Counted from the stretch's first letter, positions 26,902 through 37,470 are shown. The stretch: 64,000 bases of DNA from Methylomonas fluvii (GCF_014850975.1 NZ_JACXST010000003.1:744001-808000); one strand, 5' to 3'. Notes: generated by a model from the sequence alone, not told the origin. Numbers and translations are program-made.

Positions 26902-28383
26902 ATGCGTTTAAGAACAAGCCCAGCGTTGATTGCTTCCTTACTGACCTTGCCCTTGGCTGCCTGTACGGTAGGCCCGGATTACGTGCGCCCACAAGCCAAT
27001 ATCTCCGAGGAATTTAAAGAAGTGAAAGGCTGGAAACAAGCCCAGCCGCGCGATACCGGCTTGCCCGGCAAATGGTGGGAGATTTTCAACGATCCCAAAC
27101 TGAACGAACTGGAAGAACAGGTGGCCGCCGCCAACCAGTCCATCGTCCAGGCCGAAGCGCAATACCGGCAAGCCCAGCATCTGGTGCAATCGGTGCAATC
27201 GTCCCTGCTGCCGGTGGCAACGCTGACCGGCACCTTCAACCGCTTCCGCGCCGCCACCGGCCAGAACGTGGCCGTGGGTGGCGTGCGCAACCTGTTTGGT
27301 CAGGCGGTTGGCGTGGCCTGGGAGCCGGATTTGTGGGGCAGCGTGCGCCGCCAAGTGGAAACCAACACCAGCAACGCCCAGGCCAGCGCCGCGACCTTGC
27401 ACGCCTTGATACTATCCAGCCAATCGGCGTTGGCGGACAGTTACTTTCAAATGAAAACCCTGGACGCACAAAAAGCCTTATTGGATGAAACAGTGACGGC
27501 TTTTACAAAAACCCTGGAGATCACCAAAAACCGCTATGCGGTGGGTGTGGTGGCCAAGGCCGATGTGGTGCAGGCGGAAACGCAACTGGAAACCGTGCGC
27601 GCCCAGTCCATAGACCTGGGCGTGCAGCGCGCCAAGCTGGAACACGCTATCGCGGTGCTGATCGGCAAAACCCCTGCCGAGTTGTCGCTGGCGCCGGCAC
27701 CTTTAAGCGCGCAACCGCCAGGCATTCCGGTCAGTCTGCCCTCTGAATTGCTGGAACGCCGACCGGACATCGCCGCCGCCGAACGGAAAATTGCCGCCGC
27801 TAATGCGCAAATCGGTGTCGCCAAAGCGGCTTACTACCCTACTTTGAATCTGGCCTCGACCAATGGTTTTCAATCGACGACTGCCGACACTTTATTCACG
27901 ATTGCCAGACGTTATTGGTCTTTGGGGCCAGCCGGTTTAGCCTTAACTTTATTCGACGGCGGCGCCAAGAATGCCCAGTACAAGCAAGCGATAGACGCCT
28001 ACGACGCCAGCGTGGCCGGCTACCGGCAAACCGTGCTGACCGGTTTTCAAGAGGTGGAAGACAACCTGGCCGCCTTGCGTATCCTGGATGAAGAAACCCA
28101 AGTGCAAGACAAAGCCGTCGCGGCTGCGAAACAGGCCTTGGCCCTGACCAACAATCAATATCAGGCCGGCACAGTCAGCTACATCAACGTGATAACGGCA
28201 CAAACCGCTGCGCTGTCCAATCAACAAACCGCTGTGCAATTGCTCGGGCAGCGTTTGTCGGCCTCCGTGCTACTGGTCAAAGCGCTGGGCGGCGGCTGGA
28301 ATGAAACCTTGGTTCCCACTGAAGATGAAGCCGATGGTGACCGCAAATGGACCGACTATTTGATTTTGCCGCTGGTGGATTAA
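26902..28383 (+). CDS. Outer-membrane efflux lipoprotein (NodT/TolC family)
   Basis: A 493-residue outer-membrane factor. The start at 26902 gives a lipoprotein signal with the lipobox LPLAACTVGPDY. Two OEP repeats follow, with typical segments WWEIFNDPKLNELEEQVAAA, RYAVGVVAKADVVQAETQLE and NNQYQAGTVSYINVITAQTA. It starts ten bases after the mdtC-like stop and completes a tripartite pump that spans both membranes. MdtABC systems in Enterobacteria use an unlinked TolC, so a dedicated channel gene in the operon is a difference. Confidence 0.88.
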   Translation: MRLRTSPALIASLLTLPLAACTVGPDYVRPQANISEEFKEVKGWKQAQPRDTGLPGKWWEIFNDPKLNELEEQVAAANQSIVQAEAQYRQAQHLVQSVQSSLLPVATLTGTFNRFRAATGQNVAVGGVRNLFGQAVGVAWEPDLWGSVRRQVETNTSNAQASAATLHALILSSQSALADSYFQMKTLDAQKALLDETVTAFTKTLEITKNRYAVGVVAKADVVQAETQLETVRAQSIDLGVQRAKLEHAIAVLIGKTPAELSLAPAPLSAQPPGIPVSLPSELLERRPDIAAAERKIAAANAQIGVAKAAYYPTLNLASTNGFQSTTADTLFTIARRYWSLGPAGLALTLFDGGAKNAQYKQAIDAYDASVAGYRQTVLTGFQEVEDNLAALRILDEETQVQDKAVAAAKQALALTNNQYQAGTVSYINVITAQTAALSNQQTAVQLLGQRLSASVLLVKALGGGWNETLVPTEDEADGDRKWTDYLILPLVD

Positions 28384-28384
28384 T

Positions 28385-28440
28385 GATTAACCCGGCCCTA
28401 TTTAACACGGGTACTCGCTTCGGGCTAAGCTGTCGAAGCG
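28385..28440. repeat. REP-like palindromic element, copy A
   Basis: Directly after the outer-membrane factor stop lies GATTAACCCGGCCCT (28385-28399), whose exact reverse complement is at 29794-29808. It continues with the hairpin CGCTTCG...CGAAGCG (28416-28440, seven-base stem) and a smaller GGCGCA/TGCGCC hairpin just beyond. Base by base it resembles the start of the element at 29717. It may act as a terminator or mRNA-protecting element. Confidence 0.55.
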
Positions 28441-28603
28441 GGGCGCATCCTGCGCCAAACGCCCGCCCATTCGTTGACACTCTTCGTGTTTGGACTACAT
28501 TTATCGGCAGTTCGGTTTAGCCGTTAAGCTTTTTGCTACCGGCCGCGGCGATTATCAGTTGAATGAATGCCCATGTTTAAATAATTGACCAAAAGGAATC
28601 TTC

Positions 28604-29011
28604 ATGAATAAAGAAGCGGCGAAGGAACATATTCTGAAAAATTTAATGCCGGGAGACTCTCTGGTCGGATTTTTCATCGCCCAGCAACCTTTCAAACTTT
28701 GGTTGTTTTTTATAATCGGCCCGCTCGCTGTGTTGAGCATGAAGCAGTACTTCATTGCCGTAACGCAAAAAGGCATCCATTTTCACCGCTTAAACTTATT
28801 GGGGAAATTTGCCAACGACGATTTTTTTGACTTCAATGAAATTGCCACCGTCAAAATCGGCAAGGGTATGCTACAAAGACCGATGAAATTTACATTTAAA
28901 AACGGCCGAAATATCTACATAAAAGCGCAACTGAAAGGCGTGGAAAAAGTAGCCAAGCTTGACGAAGCCACTCAAAAGCATATCGAACGCAATATTGCCG
29001 TCATCAAATGA
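28604..29011 (+). CDS. PH-like domain (bPH) small membrane protein
   Basis: A 135-residue protein. After a short amphipathic start there is a hydrophobic region (LWLFFIIGPLAVLSM), then a beta-rich C-terminal part (QYFIAVTQKGIHFHRLNLLG, FFDFNEIATVKIGKGMLQRP, FTFKNGRNIYIKAQ) and a final helix, which is the layout of bacterial pleckstrin-homology-like domains. An AAAGGAA ribosome site precedes it. It overlaps the rhomboid gene by four bases, so the two products are probably made together. Function unknown; an accessory or substrate of the protease is possible. Confidence 0.6.
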   Translation: MNKEAAKEHILKNLMPGDSLVGFFIAQQPFKLWLFFIIGPLAVLSMKQYFIAVTQKGIHFHRLNLLGKFANDDFFDFNEIATVKIGKGMLQRPMKFTFKNGRNIYIKAQLKGVEKVAKLDEATQKHIERNIAVIK

Positions 29012-29721
29012 TATTGTTTTTTTTCGTAACGACAAGCTATACCGCGCTGCTGTTGTTTTACAGACCGTCACCGAGCAGCCTGAAAGACGCCCCGCTAACT
29101 TTCTTGGAAAACTTTAAGCAAATTAAGGCGGCGTTGTTTTCCGGTTTGTGGTTTTTTAGTATTTTTCTAGTGACCAGCGACTTTGGTTTTAATGAGGTCG
29201 ATGAACAGCTTTATCGTTTATTGGCATTAAACAATATTACGGCAGCGGCGATTTTATGGCCGCTGCAAGCCATCACACATTTATTTATCCACATTAACTT
29301 TCCACATGTCCTGACCAATGTAGCCGGCTTGGGCATCGCTGCGGCTTACGAACGACAAGTCGGCTCTGGCCGATTTTTAATGGTGTTGCTGATAGGCGGC
29401 CTGTCCTCTATCCCTTCAATCCTGTTCTATGCCGAGCCCATCGCGATCTGCGGTTTTTCCGGCGGCGTATTCGGTCTGGCTGCCGCTTACTTCACCGACC
29501 AGGAAGGTCTGAGCATCAAAGAATGGCTGTATGCGGTACTGATCTGCAGCTTGTTTTTGGTGTGGTTGTCCTTCGGAAACAGCATAGAATCTAAGGCAAA
29601 CGGCCAACTGCAATTTAAGATCGATTACTACGGTCATGCCCTGGGGGCGCTGGGGGCTATCGTTTACTGCCGTTTCAGACCCAGAAAAACGGCCGACAAG
29701 CCCAAGCTGGCAAACTATTAA
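29008..29721 (+). CDS. Rhomboid-family intramembrane serine protease
   Basis: A 237-residue polytopic protein with six or so membrane segments. The catalytic dyad is visible as Ser in GFSGGVFGLAAAYF and His in YYGHALGALGAIVY; the oxyanion-region HINFPHVLTNVAGLG carries the conserved His and Asn of TM2. These are the rhomboid family hallmarks. It would cleave transmembrane substrates in the inner membrane. Its stop codon lies inside a palindromic repeat. The co-translated PH-like neighbour is not part of the standard GlpG context. Confidence 0.85.
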   Translation: MILFFFVTTSYTALLLFYRPSPSSLKDAPLTFLENFKQIKAALFSGLWFFSIFLVTSDFGFNEVDEQLYRLLALNNITAAAILWPLQAITHLFIHINFPHVLTNVAGLGIAAAYERQVGSGRFLMVLLIGGLSSIPSILFYAEPIAICGFSGGVFGLAAAYFTDQEGLSIKEWLYAVLICSLFLVWLSFGNSIESKANGQLQFKIDYYGHALGALGAIVYCRFRPRKTADKPKLANY

Positions 29722-29810
29722 CCCGACTCTATGTATCACGGCTACACCGTTCGGGCTGAGCCCAGGCCGGCGTGCCCTTCGATAATGTCCTCAAGGGCCG
29801 GGTTAATCAC
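29717..29810. repeat. REP-like palindromic element, copy B
   Basis: The element starts with TATTAACCCG at the rhomboid stop codon and ends with CGGGTTAATCAC, so its ends are inverted copies of each other. The inner part TTCGGGCTGAGC matches TTCGGGCTAAGC in copy A, and a CCCTTCGA/TCAAGGG hairpin lies near the right end. Two related copies, each right after a stop codon, fit a dispersed intergenic palindrome family. Confidence 0.55.
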
Positions 29811-29901
29811 TAGCTGGCTTTGAATGGCTTCCAATATTCGTCCTTAAACAACCGTCGTGGCATCGTTTGCTTAACTGTTGTTTGAAAAACGGCAACAGCC
29901 C

Positions 29902-31203
29902 CTAAAAAGTAACCACCACATCGGCACCAAAGATAAATTGGCTGTCCTTATTCCGTTCGTCGTAAGCATCAACACCTTCCGACCAGTCGTAACGCGCTTC
30001 CGGCCGCAGCATCAACCATTTCGCCGGCTTCCAGTTTACCCCTAGCGTCGCCGCATAATAATTGGCTGGCCCGGTCGCCAGTACCGCGCAACTGGGGCAC
30101 ATTTGGCCGACCCGAACGCCGTCATCATCCCTAAACCATTCGCCGCGCAGACCCACCCCCACCGTATCGGTGACGTCATATTTCATTTGCGAATGGATAC
30201 CGTACCATTCGGCGTCGGCGAAATTATTCAGCGGGTGTTGTTGTTCGATGCCGTGGTCGTGTTGCAACACGTAATGCCAGCGCTCGGCAAAGTTATGTTG
30301 GAGAACCAGGCTGTAAAACGTGCGGTTGTCGCGCTTATTAATACCGGTCTGGCGCTGGAATTCGCGCAAATTGTTGTCGCTGTTGACGTCGCCGGTGATC
30401 ATCGTCGCGGTGAACGAGGTTGCCGCGTCGTCGCTGGTCCAGGTCGCGCCGCCCAGAAAATTCCAGTTTTCCATGTTTTTGTCGAAACCGTCCCAGGCGC
30501 CGTTACCGTCGAGCACGCCGTTCAATTTGGTATGACCGCCGGTGACCGCACCCAGCGTCACGCTGAGATTTTGATGGACCGGATAGGTGGTGGTCATGCC
30601 GAAATGGGTAAATGGTTCGCCGTACTGGAAGGTATAAGGATGGGTGTAGAAGAAATTGTCCGGCGACAAACCGGTTTCGTAACCCATGATCGTGTAAAAC
30701 CGGCCAATACGCGTGGTCAGGCCTTTGCCTATCGGCGTAAAAATATCCAGGTAAGCGTTCGGAATCGCCAGTTTGTAAAAACGTTCGTCGGAACCGATCA
30801 AGCGGTTATCCCAATGGCCGCCGCCGTAGGGATTGATGGTGTTGAAGCGGGCATCGCTGCCGTACATCAAGGTCAGCTTGCCGCCGACATCCCAATGGTC
30901 GCCGCCGGTATTGACGTCGCGGATCAACTCGCCGCCCAGTTGGTGCAGATTGAACTCGTTGGCGCGGTCGGCAAACACCACGGGGCCGTTGTAGCCGTCG
31001 CCGGGGTCATTGGCGTTGTAAACGATACCGGCATCGGCCCAACTGTGGACGCGCAAACCGGCAGCTTTCATCCAGGGCAAATCGTTGATCATCGATAAAC
31101 CGTTCAATAAACCGGCCCGTTCCTCGGCCGGCAACGGCGACATCGCCAACAATAACGGTGCGGCATACAGCCATTCGCGGGTTCGGAAAGATGAGTGTGG
31201 CAT
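29902..31203 (-). CDS. Outer-membrane porin (beta-barrel porin-2 type)
   Basis: A 433-residue protein with an export signal (LYAAPLLLAMSPLPAE) and a long beta-strand-rich body ending in the aromatic C-terminal strand FIFGADVVVTF, the outer-membrane assembly signal. Segments such as RIGRFYTIMGYETGLSPDNF and FTHFGMTTTYPVHQNLSVTL fit the bbp2/OmpL-like porin family. It is the last gene in the direction of the guanidine operon, 120 bases after allophanate hydrolase, with hairpins between. A role in letting guanidine or other small nitrogen compounds through the outer membrane is suggested by position only. Confidence 0.75.
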   Translation of the reverse strand: MPHSSFRTREWLYAAPLLLAMSPLPAEERAGLLNGLSMINDLPWMKAAGLRVHSWADAGIVYNANDPGDGYNGPVVFADRANEFNLHQLGGELIRDVNTGGDHWDVGGKLTLMYGSDARFNTINPYGGGHWDNRLIGSDERFYKLAIPNAYLDIFTPIGKGLTTRIGRFYTIMGYETGLSPDNFFYTHPYTFQYGEPFTHFGMTTTYPVHQNLSVTLGAVTGGHTKLNGVLDGNGAWDGFDKNMENWNFLGGATWTSDDAATSFTATMITGDVNSDNNLREFQRQTGINKRDNRTFYSLVLQHNFAERWHYVLQHDHGIEQQHPLNNFADAEWYGIHSQMKYDVTDTVGVGLRGEWFRDDDGVRVGQMCPSCAVLATGPANYYAATLGVNWKPAKWLMLRPEARYDWSEGVDAYDERNKDSQFIFGADVVVTF

Positions 31204-31228
31204 GGTGTTCTCCTGTCGAAAAATGAAT

Positions 31229-31281
31229 CGTCGAAGTTTTTCGGGCGCAAGCGCTCCCGCCAGCCGGAAAATCCGGCTTGA
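31229..31281 (-). terminator. Hairpins between allophanate hydrolase and porin genes
   Basis: The 120-base gap contains AGCCGGA/TCCGGCT (perfect seven-base stem, three-base loop) and, nearer the porin, GGGAGCGC/GCGCCC with a bulge. Neither is followed by a strong T-run, so partial termination or mRNA processing that lowers or separates porin expression is possible. Confidence 0.4.
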
Positions 31282-31323
31282 ATGGTTGGGGTTAGGGAAA
31301 TTTAAACGAGTAAAACCGTTGTT

Positions 31324-33132
31324 TTAGTCGGGGCGAGCAAGATAGGCGCGCCAGCCGCCGTAATCGGTAATGTCCAGCGCCTCGCGCACGGCGGCCGCTT
31401 CGCAAACAAAGCCCTGCACACTAGTGCCGTCCTGCAATTGCACGCTGCCGATACCCAAGGGTGGCGGGATTTCGGCGACGAATTCCCCGTAACGGCCAAT
31501 CGGCAAAGCCCACACCTCAACGGCAATCGCCGCGCCGGTTTCGTCGCGCACCATGCCCGGCCGCTTGCCGTCCGGCAATGCGTACAGCCGGTAGCTCGGC
31601 GCGGTGTGAGTCCGTTGCAGCAACACGCCGCCTCGGCCTGTCAAGAGACGGTTCAGCGGCAAGCCGGATAGATGCGCGCCGCACACTGCAACCCGAGCAA
31701 AGCCGGTCGCGTCGTCGCTGTCCGCTGCGGGAAATTCTGTGCTTAAGGTTTGGGAGACGCCCAACTTATGCGGCACCGATTGCTCGCGCCGTTTCGCCAA
31801 GGCCAGCAAAGCCTGGTCGGCAAAGGCCGGCGCGCACAAGGTGATGCCGAACGGCAGGCCATTGCCGCGAAAACCGGCCGGCAGTGCAATGGCGCTGAGG
31901 TCGAGCAAATTCATGAAATTGGTGTAATAGCCCAAGCGGTTGTTCAATTCGAGCGGTTCGGCTTCAACGGCGGCAATCGGGTAGATGGTGCCGGTGGTCG
32001 GCGTCACCAATACATCGATTTGGCTCCAGATCGCGTCGCTTCGCACCTTCAATTCCTGCAAGCGGTAAAACGCACGCCAGGCGTCGGCGGCCGACAAGTT
32101 GGCGCCGTTGGCAATGATGGCGCGCGTCACTGGAAATAAGGCTTCGGGCTGGTTTTGCAACAATTCGCCGGCCACCAAATAACGCTCGGCCAGCCACGGC
32201 CCGGCATAGAGCAACTCGGCGGCATCCAGCAAGGGCTGAATGTCCACTTCGACGGGGCTGCCGCCTTGCCCTACCAGTTCCGCAACCGCCTCGGCGAATA
32301 ATGCGCTGGCGGCGGCGTCGCCGAAAAATTGCAGTTGCTCCGGTTTCGGCATGCCGAAACGGAAACGGCCGGCAAAGCCCGGCGGCACCGGCAAGGGCTG
32401 GTCGGGACGGTTATAGGCATCTTCTGCGTCGTAAACGTTGGCGACCCGCATTACTTGCTCGGCGTCGGCGGCCGTCAACGCGAAGATCGACACGCAATCC
32501 AGGCTGCGGCAAGCCGGCACCACACCGGACGTGCTTAACAAGCCCCGCGTCGGCTTGACGCCGACCAGGTTATTGAACGCGGCCGGCACCCGGCCTGAGC
32601 CGGCGGTGTCGGTGCTCAACGCAAAGCTGACCAGACCGGTTGCCACCGCGACCGCCGAACCCGAGCTGGAGCCGCCGGCGATGTAAGCCGGATCGAAGCT
32701 GTTGCGGCAAACACCATAGGGCGAGCGGGTGCCGACCAAACCGGTCGCGAACTGGTCCAGATTGGTCTTGCCGACAGGGATCGCCCCGGCGGTGATCAAT
32801 TGCCGCACCACGAAAGCCGACTGCTGCGGCGAGTAGGCATAGGCCGGACAAGCTGCTGTGGTGGGCAAATCGGCCAAATCGATATTGTCTTTGATCGCAA
32901 ACGGGATGCCGTACAAGGGCAAGTCGTCCGGCGACTGGTCCGCTAGCGCCGCGGCGTAAGCCAGCATGCCTTCGAACGGCAAACGGCTGATCCAGACGCC
33001 GCTCTCCGGCGCGGATTCCAGACGCTGCCAGAGCATTTCCACTAGAGCCGTCGGCGTCAGCGCGCCGTCCCGGTAAGCTTGGCCGAGGTCGGAGATGCTG
33101 AGTACCTCGGGCAATTCGGTCCAGGTCTTCAT
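31324..33132 (-). CDS. atzF: Allophanate hydrolase
   Basis: A 602-residue two-domain enzyme that splits allophanate into ammonia and CO2, the last step of guanidine (or urea) assimilation. The amidase-signature domain (about 1-440) shows the Ser-cisSer-Lys triad: Lys in [24 protein letters not shown], and the nucleophile in [15 protein letters not shown]-terminal domain (about 480-600, [15 protein letters not shown]) is the AtzF/DUR1-type part. It overlaps the carboxylase stop by four bases (ATGA). The symbol atzF is one of several in use for this family. Confidence 0.92.
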   Translation of the reverse strand: MKTWTELPEVLSISDLGQAYRDGALTPTALVEMLWQRLESAPESGVWISRLPFEGMLAYAAALADQSPDDLPLYGIPFAIKDNIDLADLPTTAACPAYAYSPQQSAFVVRQLITAGAIPVGKTNLDQFATGLVGTRSPYGVCRNSFDPAYIAGGSSSGSAVAVATGLVSFALSTDTAGSGRVPAAFNNLVGVKPTRGLLSTSGVVPACRSLDCVSIFALTAADAEQVMRVANVYDAEDAYNRPDQPLPVPPGFAGRFRFGMPKPEQLQFFGDAAASALFAEAVAELVGQGGSPVEVDIQPLLDAAELLYAGPWLAERYLVAGELLQNQPEALFPVTRAIIANGANLSAADAWRAFYRLQELKVRSDAIWSQIDVLVTPTTGTIYPIAAVEAEPLELNNRLGYYTNFMNLLDLSAIALPAGFRGNGLPFGITLCAPAFADQALLALAKRREQSVPHKLGVSQTLSTEFPAADSDDATGFARVAVCGAHLSGLPLNRLLTGRGGVLLQRTHTAPSYRLYALPDGKRPGMVRDETGAAIAVEVWALPIGRYGEFVAEIPPPLGIGSVQLQDGTSVQGFVCEAAAVREALDITDYGGWRAYLARPD

Positions 33133-36100
33133 ACGTCCTCCCCGGCCTGCAGCACCAACAAATCCTGGCCGGCGCTGATTTGGGCGCCTTCATTGCAAAA
33201 TACTTTCCAGACCGTGCCGTCTGCCGGTGCCGTTACCGGGAATTCCATTTTCATCGATTCAACCACCACCAAGGCGTCGCCTTGCTTGACGCTATCGCCG
33301 GCTTGGACCAAAACCTGCCAGACGTTGCCGGCGATATGGCTGGCCACGGCGCGGGCGCCGGCGGGCAAATCCAGTTCGGTATCGATGGCCGCCGCCGCGA
33401 CCGCCTGATCGTCCGCATACACTTGCCCGGCTTGCTCCCAGCGTTCGCGTTCGGCGTCGAAGGCCGCCTGTTGGCGTTGTTTGCATTCGCTGATCTCGTC
33501 GGCGTGTGCGCGCAGAAAGTCGTTGTACTGGCGCAAACTAAAGGTTTCCTCGCGGATATCCAGTTTGGCCTTGCCACTGATCACGTCCTGCCGGTAACGC
33601 AGTAATTCCTCGGCGGATACCGGGAAGAACCGAATCTGATCGAAAAAACGCAGCAGCCAAGGCTTGCCGTCGCGAAAATCGGTAGTTTGCCGGTAGCGGT
33701 TCCACATCGGCACGGTGCGGCCGACGAATTGGTAACCGCCCGGTCCTTCCATGCCATAGACGCACATATACGCGCCGCCGATACCGACCGCGTTCTCCGG
33801 GGTCCAGGTGCGGGCCGGGTTATATTTGGTCGTCACCAAGCGGTGGCGCGGATCGATCGGCGTGGCCACCGGCGCGCCGAGGTACACGTCGCCCAAACCC
33901 ATCACCAGATAGCTGGCGTTGAACAGGATGTCCTTGACCTGACCGATACTGTCCAGGCCGTTGATGCGGCGGATGAACTCGATATTGCTTGGGCACCATG
34001 GCGCGTCCTTGCGCACCGACTGCATGTATTTTTCGATCGCCAGTTTCGTGGATGGGTCGTCCCAGGACAGCGGCAGATAGACGATGCGGGTCGGCACTTC
34101 CATGTCCCCTATGGCCGGCAGTTCGGCTTCGGCTTGCGCCAAGATCCGCATTAATTCGTCCAGCGGCAGGCGGCGGTCATAATGCACCTGCAAGGAACGG
34201 ATGCCCGGCGTCAGGTCGACGATGCCGGGTATGCCGCGCTGTTGCAGCCAAGTCATCAAGGCATGTACTCGAAAGCGCAAATTGATGTCGAGTACCAGCG
34301 GACCGTATTCGACCAGCAGATTGCGGTCGCCGGCTTGGCGATAGGTCACTGCAACCTGATCGGTATTGGCCGGCACCTGAGCAAGGATGCAACTTTCCTC
34401 GAAGCTTGCTGTTACCGGCAGTTCCGGTAACACGGCATGGGCCGGATCGGCTAAAGCCCGCTCAACTTGGGCATCCAGACTCGCCGCCTGTTCGCGGGTC
34501 AGGCGGATAAATCGCACGGTATTACCCGGCTTTAATTGGCCCAGCTTCCAAAGTTCGGCCGCAACCACGGTAGCCGGGCAGACAAAGCCGCCCAGGCTGG
34601 GGCCGTCCGGCCCCAGTATCACCGGCATATCGCCGGTGAAATCCACCGCGCCGATGGCATAGGCGTTGTCGTGGATGTTGGACGGATGCAAACCGGCTTC
34701 GCCGCCGTCGCTACGGGCCCAGCGCGGTTTCGGGCCGATCAGACGGATACCGGTGCGGTTGGAGTTGTAATGCACCTCCCAATCGGTCGCGAAGAATTCG
34801 GCGATGTCTTCGTCGGTAAAGAAATCCGGCGCGCCGTGTGGACCGTACAGCACGCCGATCTGCCAGTGCTCGGAATAAACCGGTAGCGCGGCCGAATTCG
34901 GCACGACTTCCTCGGCCATGGCCGTTTCCGCCGCGACCGGCAACACGTCGCCGACCCTTAGCACCCGGCCGCCGTGGCCGCCGAACTGGCCCAGGGTAAA
35001 GGTGGCGCGGCTGCCCAGATATTCCGGCACGTCGAAGCCGCCTTGGATCGCCAGATAAGCGCGGCAGCCCTGGCCGGCGATAGTGCCCAGTTTCAACACA
35101 TCGCCGGCGGACACTGTTATGGCTTGCCAGAATGCGACGGCCTGGCCGTTCATTTCGGCCTTCATCGCCGCGCCGGCCAATACGATGCGGGTAGCGAAAT
35201 TGAAGCGCAAACTGGGACCGTTGATGGCCATTTCCAGGCCGGCCGCGTGTTCCGGGTTTCCCAAAACCCGGTTCGCCAAGCGAAAGGCCAGCATATCCAT
35301 TGGCCCGGACGGCGGCACGCCGACATCCCAATAACCCAAGCGGCCCGGATAATCCTGAATCATACTTTGCGTGCCGGCTTCCAGTACGTCCAGGGTGCGC
35401 GGTCGATAAGCCAAGCCGGCCAGATAAGCGGTGATCTGGCGGCCGCTGCGAAACACCTCGTCGGCGACGATCTGCCGCAAATAGGCCAGATTGGTTTCGA
35501 TGCCGTATAGGCGAGTATCGGCCAAGGCCGCGTCCATTTGCGCCAGCGCCTGTTCGCGGTCGTCGGCGTGGACGATGACTTTGGCCAGTAAGGGGTCGTA
35601 ATTCGGGGTGACCTCCAGGCCGTTCTCCAGCCAATGATCGACCCGGACGCCGGCCGGAAAACGGCAATCGGTCAACAGGCCGGCCGATGGCTGGAAGTTC
35701 TTGTTCGGGTCTTCGGCGTACACCCTGACCTGCATAGCCCAACCCTGTGGCGCGTGCCGGTACTGATCCAGAAACGTGCTATCGCCGGCCGCCAGCCGCA
35801 GCATCCACTCGACCAAGTCGGTGCCGGTGACTTGTTCGGTCACGCCGTGTTCGACTTGCAGCCGAGTGTTGACCTCCAGGAAATAAAACTCGCCGCTGTC
35901 CTGGTCGTAAACGAATTCGACGGTGCCGGCGGAACGGTAATTCACCGCTTCGGCCAGCGCCAGGGCATGCCGGTAAAGCGCCGCTCGGGTCGCCTCGCTG
36001 AGGCCCGGCGCCGGGGTTTCCTCGATCACCTTCTGGTTGCGGCGCTGCACCGAGCAATCGCGCTCGCCAAGATGAATCACCCGGCCCGCGCCATCGCCGA

Positions 36101-36737
36101 AAATCTGCACCTCGATATGGCTGGCGCGTTCGATGAATTTCTCCAGATACAGGCCGCTGTCCTTGAAATTCGCCGCACTCAAGCGCTGCACCACGGCAAA
36201 GGCCTCTTGCAGTTCGGCGTCGTTACGGCACAGGCGCATGCCGATACCGCCGCCGCCGGCGGTGCTTTTCAGCATTAATGGGTAGCCGATAGCGGCGGCC
36301 GCTTGCACAGCCTGCTCTATGTCCGCCAATAGACCGGTGCCGGGCAGCAACGGCACGCCGCACGCTAGGGCGATCTCGCGAGCGGTGTGCTTCAAACCGA
36401 AGCGGCGCAACTGTTCCGGCGTCGGGCCGATGAAGACAATGCCGGCCGCGGCGCATTGCTCGGCGAACTCGGCGTTTTCGCTCAGAAAACCGTAGCCGGG
36501 ATGAATGGCCTCAGCGCCGGTGCTCAATGCCGCTTCCAGAATCCGCTCGCCGCGCAAATAGCTGTCGGCCGCCGCCGCGCCACCGACGCACACCGCTTCG
36601 TCGGCTTGTTGCACGTGTTGGGCATGGGCGTCGGCTTCGGAATACACCGCGACGCTGGCGACACCCAATTGCTTTAAGGTCCGAATGATGCGGCAGGCGA
36701 TTTCGCCGCGATTGGCGATCAATACCTTGTTAAACAT
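33129..36737 (-). CDS. Guanidine carboxylase (urea carboxylase family), biotin-dependent
   Basis: A 1202-residue biotin enzyme. The biotin carboxylase domain (about 1-445) starts [20 protein letters not shown] and has the Gly-rich ATP loop [13 protein letters not shown]. Then come PxpC/KipA-like ([20 protein letters not shown]) and PxpB/KipI-like carboxyltransferase halves, and a biotinyl domain with the acceptor Lys1163 in ESMKMEF. Databases call this urea carboxylase, but the deiminase pair and ykkC riboswitch point to guanidine. The segment [13 protein letters not shown] has Asn where, as far as I recall, urea-specific enzymes have Asp; that reading needs an alignment. It acts in the cytosol. 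Confidence 0.9.
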   Translation of the reverse strand: MFNKVLIANRGEIACRIIRTLKQLGVASVAVYSEADAHAQHVQQADEAVCVGGAAAADSYLRGERILEAALSTGAEAIHPGYGFLSENAEFAEQCAAAGIVFIGPTPEQLRRFGLKHTAREIALACGVPLLPGTGLLADIEQAVQAAAAIGYPLMLKSTAGGGGIGMRLCRNDAELQEAFAVVQRLSAANFKDSGLYLEKFIERASHIEVQIFGDGAGRVIHLGERDCSVQRRNQKVIEETPAPGLSEATRAALYRHALALAEAVNYRSAGTVEFVYDQDSGEFYFLEVNTRLQVEHGVTEQVTGTDLVEWMLRLAAGDSTFLDQYRHAPQGWAMQVRVYAEDPNKNFQPSAGLLTDCRFPAGVRVDHWLENGLEVTPNYDPLLAKVIVHADDREQALAQMDAALADTRLYGIETNLAYLRQIVADEVFRSGRQITAYLAGLAYRPRTLDVLEAGTQSMIQDYPGRLGYWDVGVPPSGPMDMLAFRLANRVLGNPEHAAGLEMAINGPSLRFNFATRIVLAGAAMKAEMNGQAVAFWQAITVSAGDVLKLGTIAGQGCRAYLAIQGGFDVPEYLGSRATFTLGQFGGHGGRVLRVGDVLPVAAETAMAEEVVPNSAALPVYSEHWQIGVLYGPHGAPDFFTDEDIAEFFATDWEVHYNSNRTGIRLIGPKPRWARSDGGEAGLHPSNIHDNAYAIGAVDFTGDMPVILGPDGPSLGGFVCPATVVAAELWKLGQLKPGNTVRFIRLTREQAASLDAQVERALADPAHAVLPELPVTASFEESCILAQVPANTDQVAVTYRQAGDRNLLVEYGPLVLDINLRFRVHALMTWLQQRGIPGIVDLTPGIRSLQVHYDRRLPLDELMRILAQAEAELPAIGDMEVPTRIVYLPLSWDDPSTKLAIEKYMQSVRKDAPWCPSNIEFIRRINGLDSIGQVKDILFNASYLVMGLGDVYLGAPVATPIDPRHRLVTTKYNPARTWTPENAVGIGGAYMCVYGMEGPGGYQFVGRTVPMWNRYRQTTDFRDGKPWLLRFFDQIRFFPVSAEELLRYRQDVISGKAKLDIREETFSLRQYNDFLRAHADEISECKQRQQAAFDAERERWEQAGQVYADDQAVAAAAIDTELDLPAGARAVASHIAGNVWQVLVQAGDSVKQGDALVVVESMKMEFPVTAPADGTVWKVFCNEGAQISAGQDLLVLQAGEDV

Positions 36738-36749
36738 GAATCCTCTTCT

Positions 36750-36794
36750 GGCGGGCCGTCCCGCCTTGCTTTGCCAACGCCGGGCCGTCCCGGC
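36750..36794. repeat. Tandem hairpins with identical CCGT loops in the operon
   Basis: GGCGGG-CCGT-CCCGCC (36750-36765) and GCCGGG-CCGT-CCCGGC (36779-36794) are perfect six-base stems with the same loop, sitting in the 69-base gap between the smaller deiminase gene and the carboxylase gene. This is the widest internal gap of the operon, so the pair may stabilise or partly separate the upstream and downstream mRNA segments. Confidence 0.55.
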
Positions 36795-36806
36795 GCGGAT
36801 TACGGG

Positions 36807-37445
36807 TCAGTCCCAGATCAACAGGCGCACCGGCGTCGGGTTGTAGGCGTTGCACGGATTATTCAGTTGAGGACAGTTGGAAATCAGCGCGATGACGTCC
36901 ATCTCCGCCCGCATTTCCACGTACTTACCCGGCGCGGAAATGCCGTCGGCAAAGGTCAATTGGCCGTCGGCCGTGACTGGCACGTTCATGAAAAAATTGA
37001 TATTGCTGGCGATGTCGCGCTTGGCCAGGCCGCAGTCGGCATGGCCGACGGCCAGCAAAAAGCTGTCGCGGCAACTGTGCATGTGTTTCTTGTCCAGGGC
37101 GTAACGTACGCTGTTGCTTTCGGCGGCACAGGCGCCGCCCAGTGTATCGTGGCGGCCGCAGGTGTCGGCGACGATGGTCAACAACACCTTGCCCTCGCCG
37201 GACATCAATTTAGAGCCGGCGCTCAGGTACAGATTGCCCTGGTGGCGTATCGTGTCGCTGGCGCTATAGCGTTCTTCATGGTCGGCGGCACTGTAAAACA
37301 GCGTATCGACGGCCTGATTGCCTTCCAGGTCCAGAATACGGAAGATCTGGCCTTGTTTGATGGTATGCAGCCAGGGCTCGCCGGCCGGCAGGGTGTAATC
37401 GTAAATGGCGTTGCTCGGATCGAGCGTACTCTCGACGATGGGCAT
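36807..37445 (-). CDS. cgdB: Carboxyguanidine deiminase subunit (urea carboxylase-associated protein)
   Basis: A 212-residue protein of the DUF1989/urea carboxylase-associated family. Conserved-looking parts are [20 protein letters not shown], the Cys-containing [15 protein letters not shown], the [10 protein letters not shown] strand and the C-terminal [20 protein letters not shown]. Such proteins work as pairs that hydrolyse carboxyguanidine to allophanate, the step between the carboxylase and allophanate hydrolase. It follows the larger subunit by 25 bases. Which of the two is CgdA and which CgdB is my assignment by size and order only. Confidence 0.85.
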   Translation of the reverse strand: MPIVESTLDPSNAIYDYTLPAGEPWLHTIKQGQIFRILDLEGNQAVDTLFYSAADHEERYSASDTIRHQGNLYLSAGSKLMSGEGKVLLTIVADTCGRHDTLGGACAAESNSVRYALDKKHMHSCRDSFLLAVGHADCGLAKRDIASNINFFMNVPVTADGQLTFADGISAPGKYVEMRAEMDVIALISNCPQLNNPCNAYNPTPVRLLIWD

Positions 37446-37470
37446 GGTTTCGTCCTCGTTAGATCGGTGA

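Noticed and set aside
30103-31098. Long open frame of 331 codons on the plus strand
   Set aside because: It lies wholly antisense to the porin gene, has no ribosome site or domain, and results from the codon bias of a high-G+C gene.
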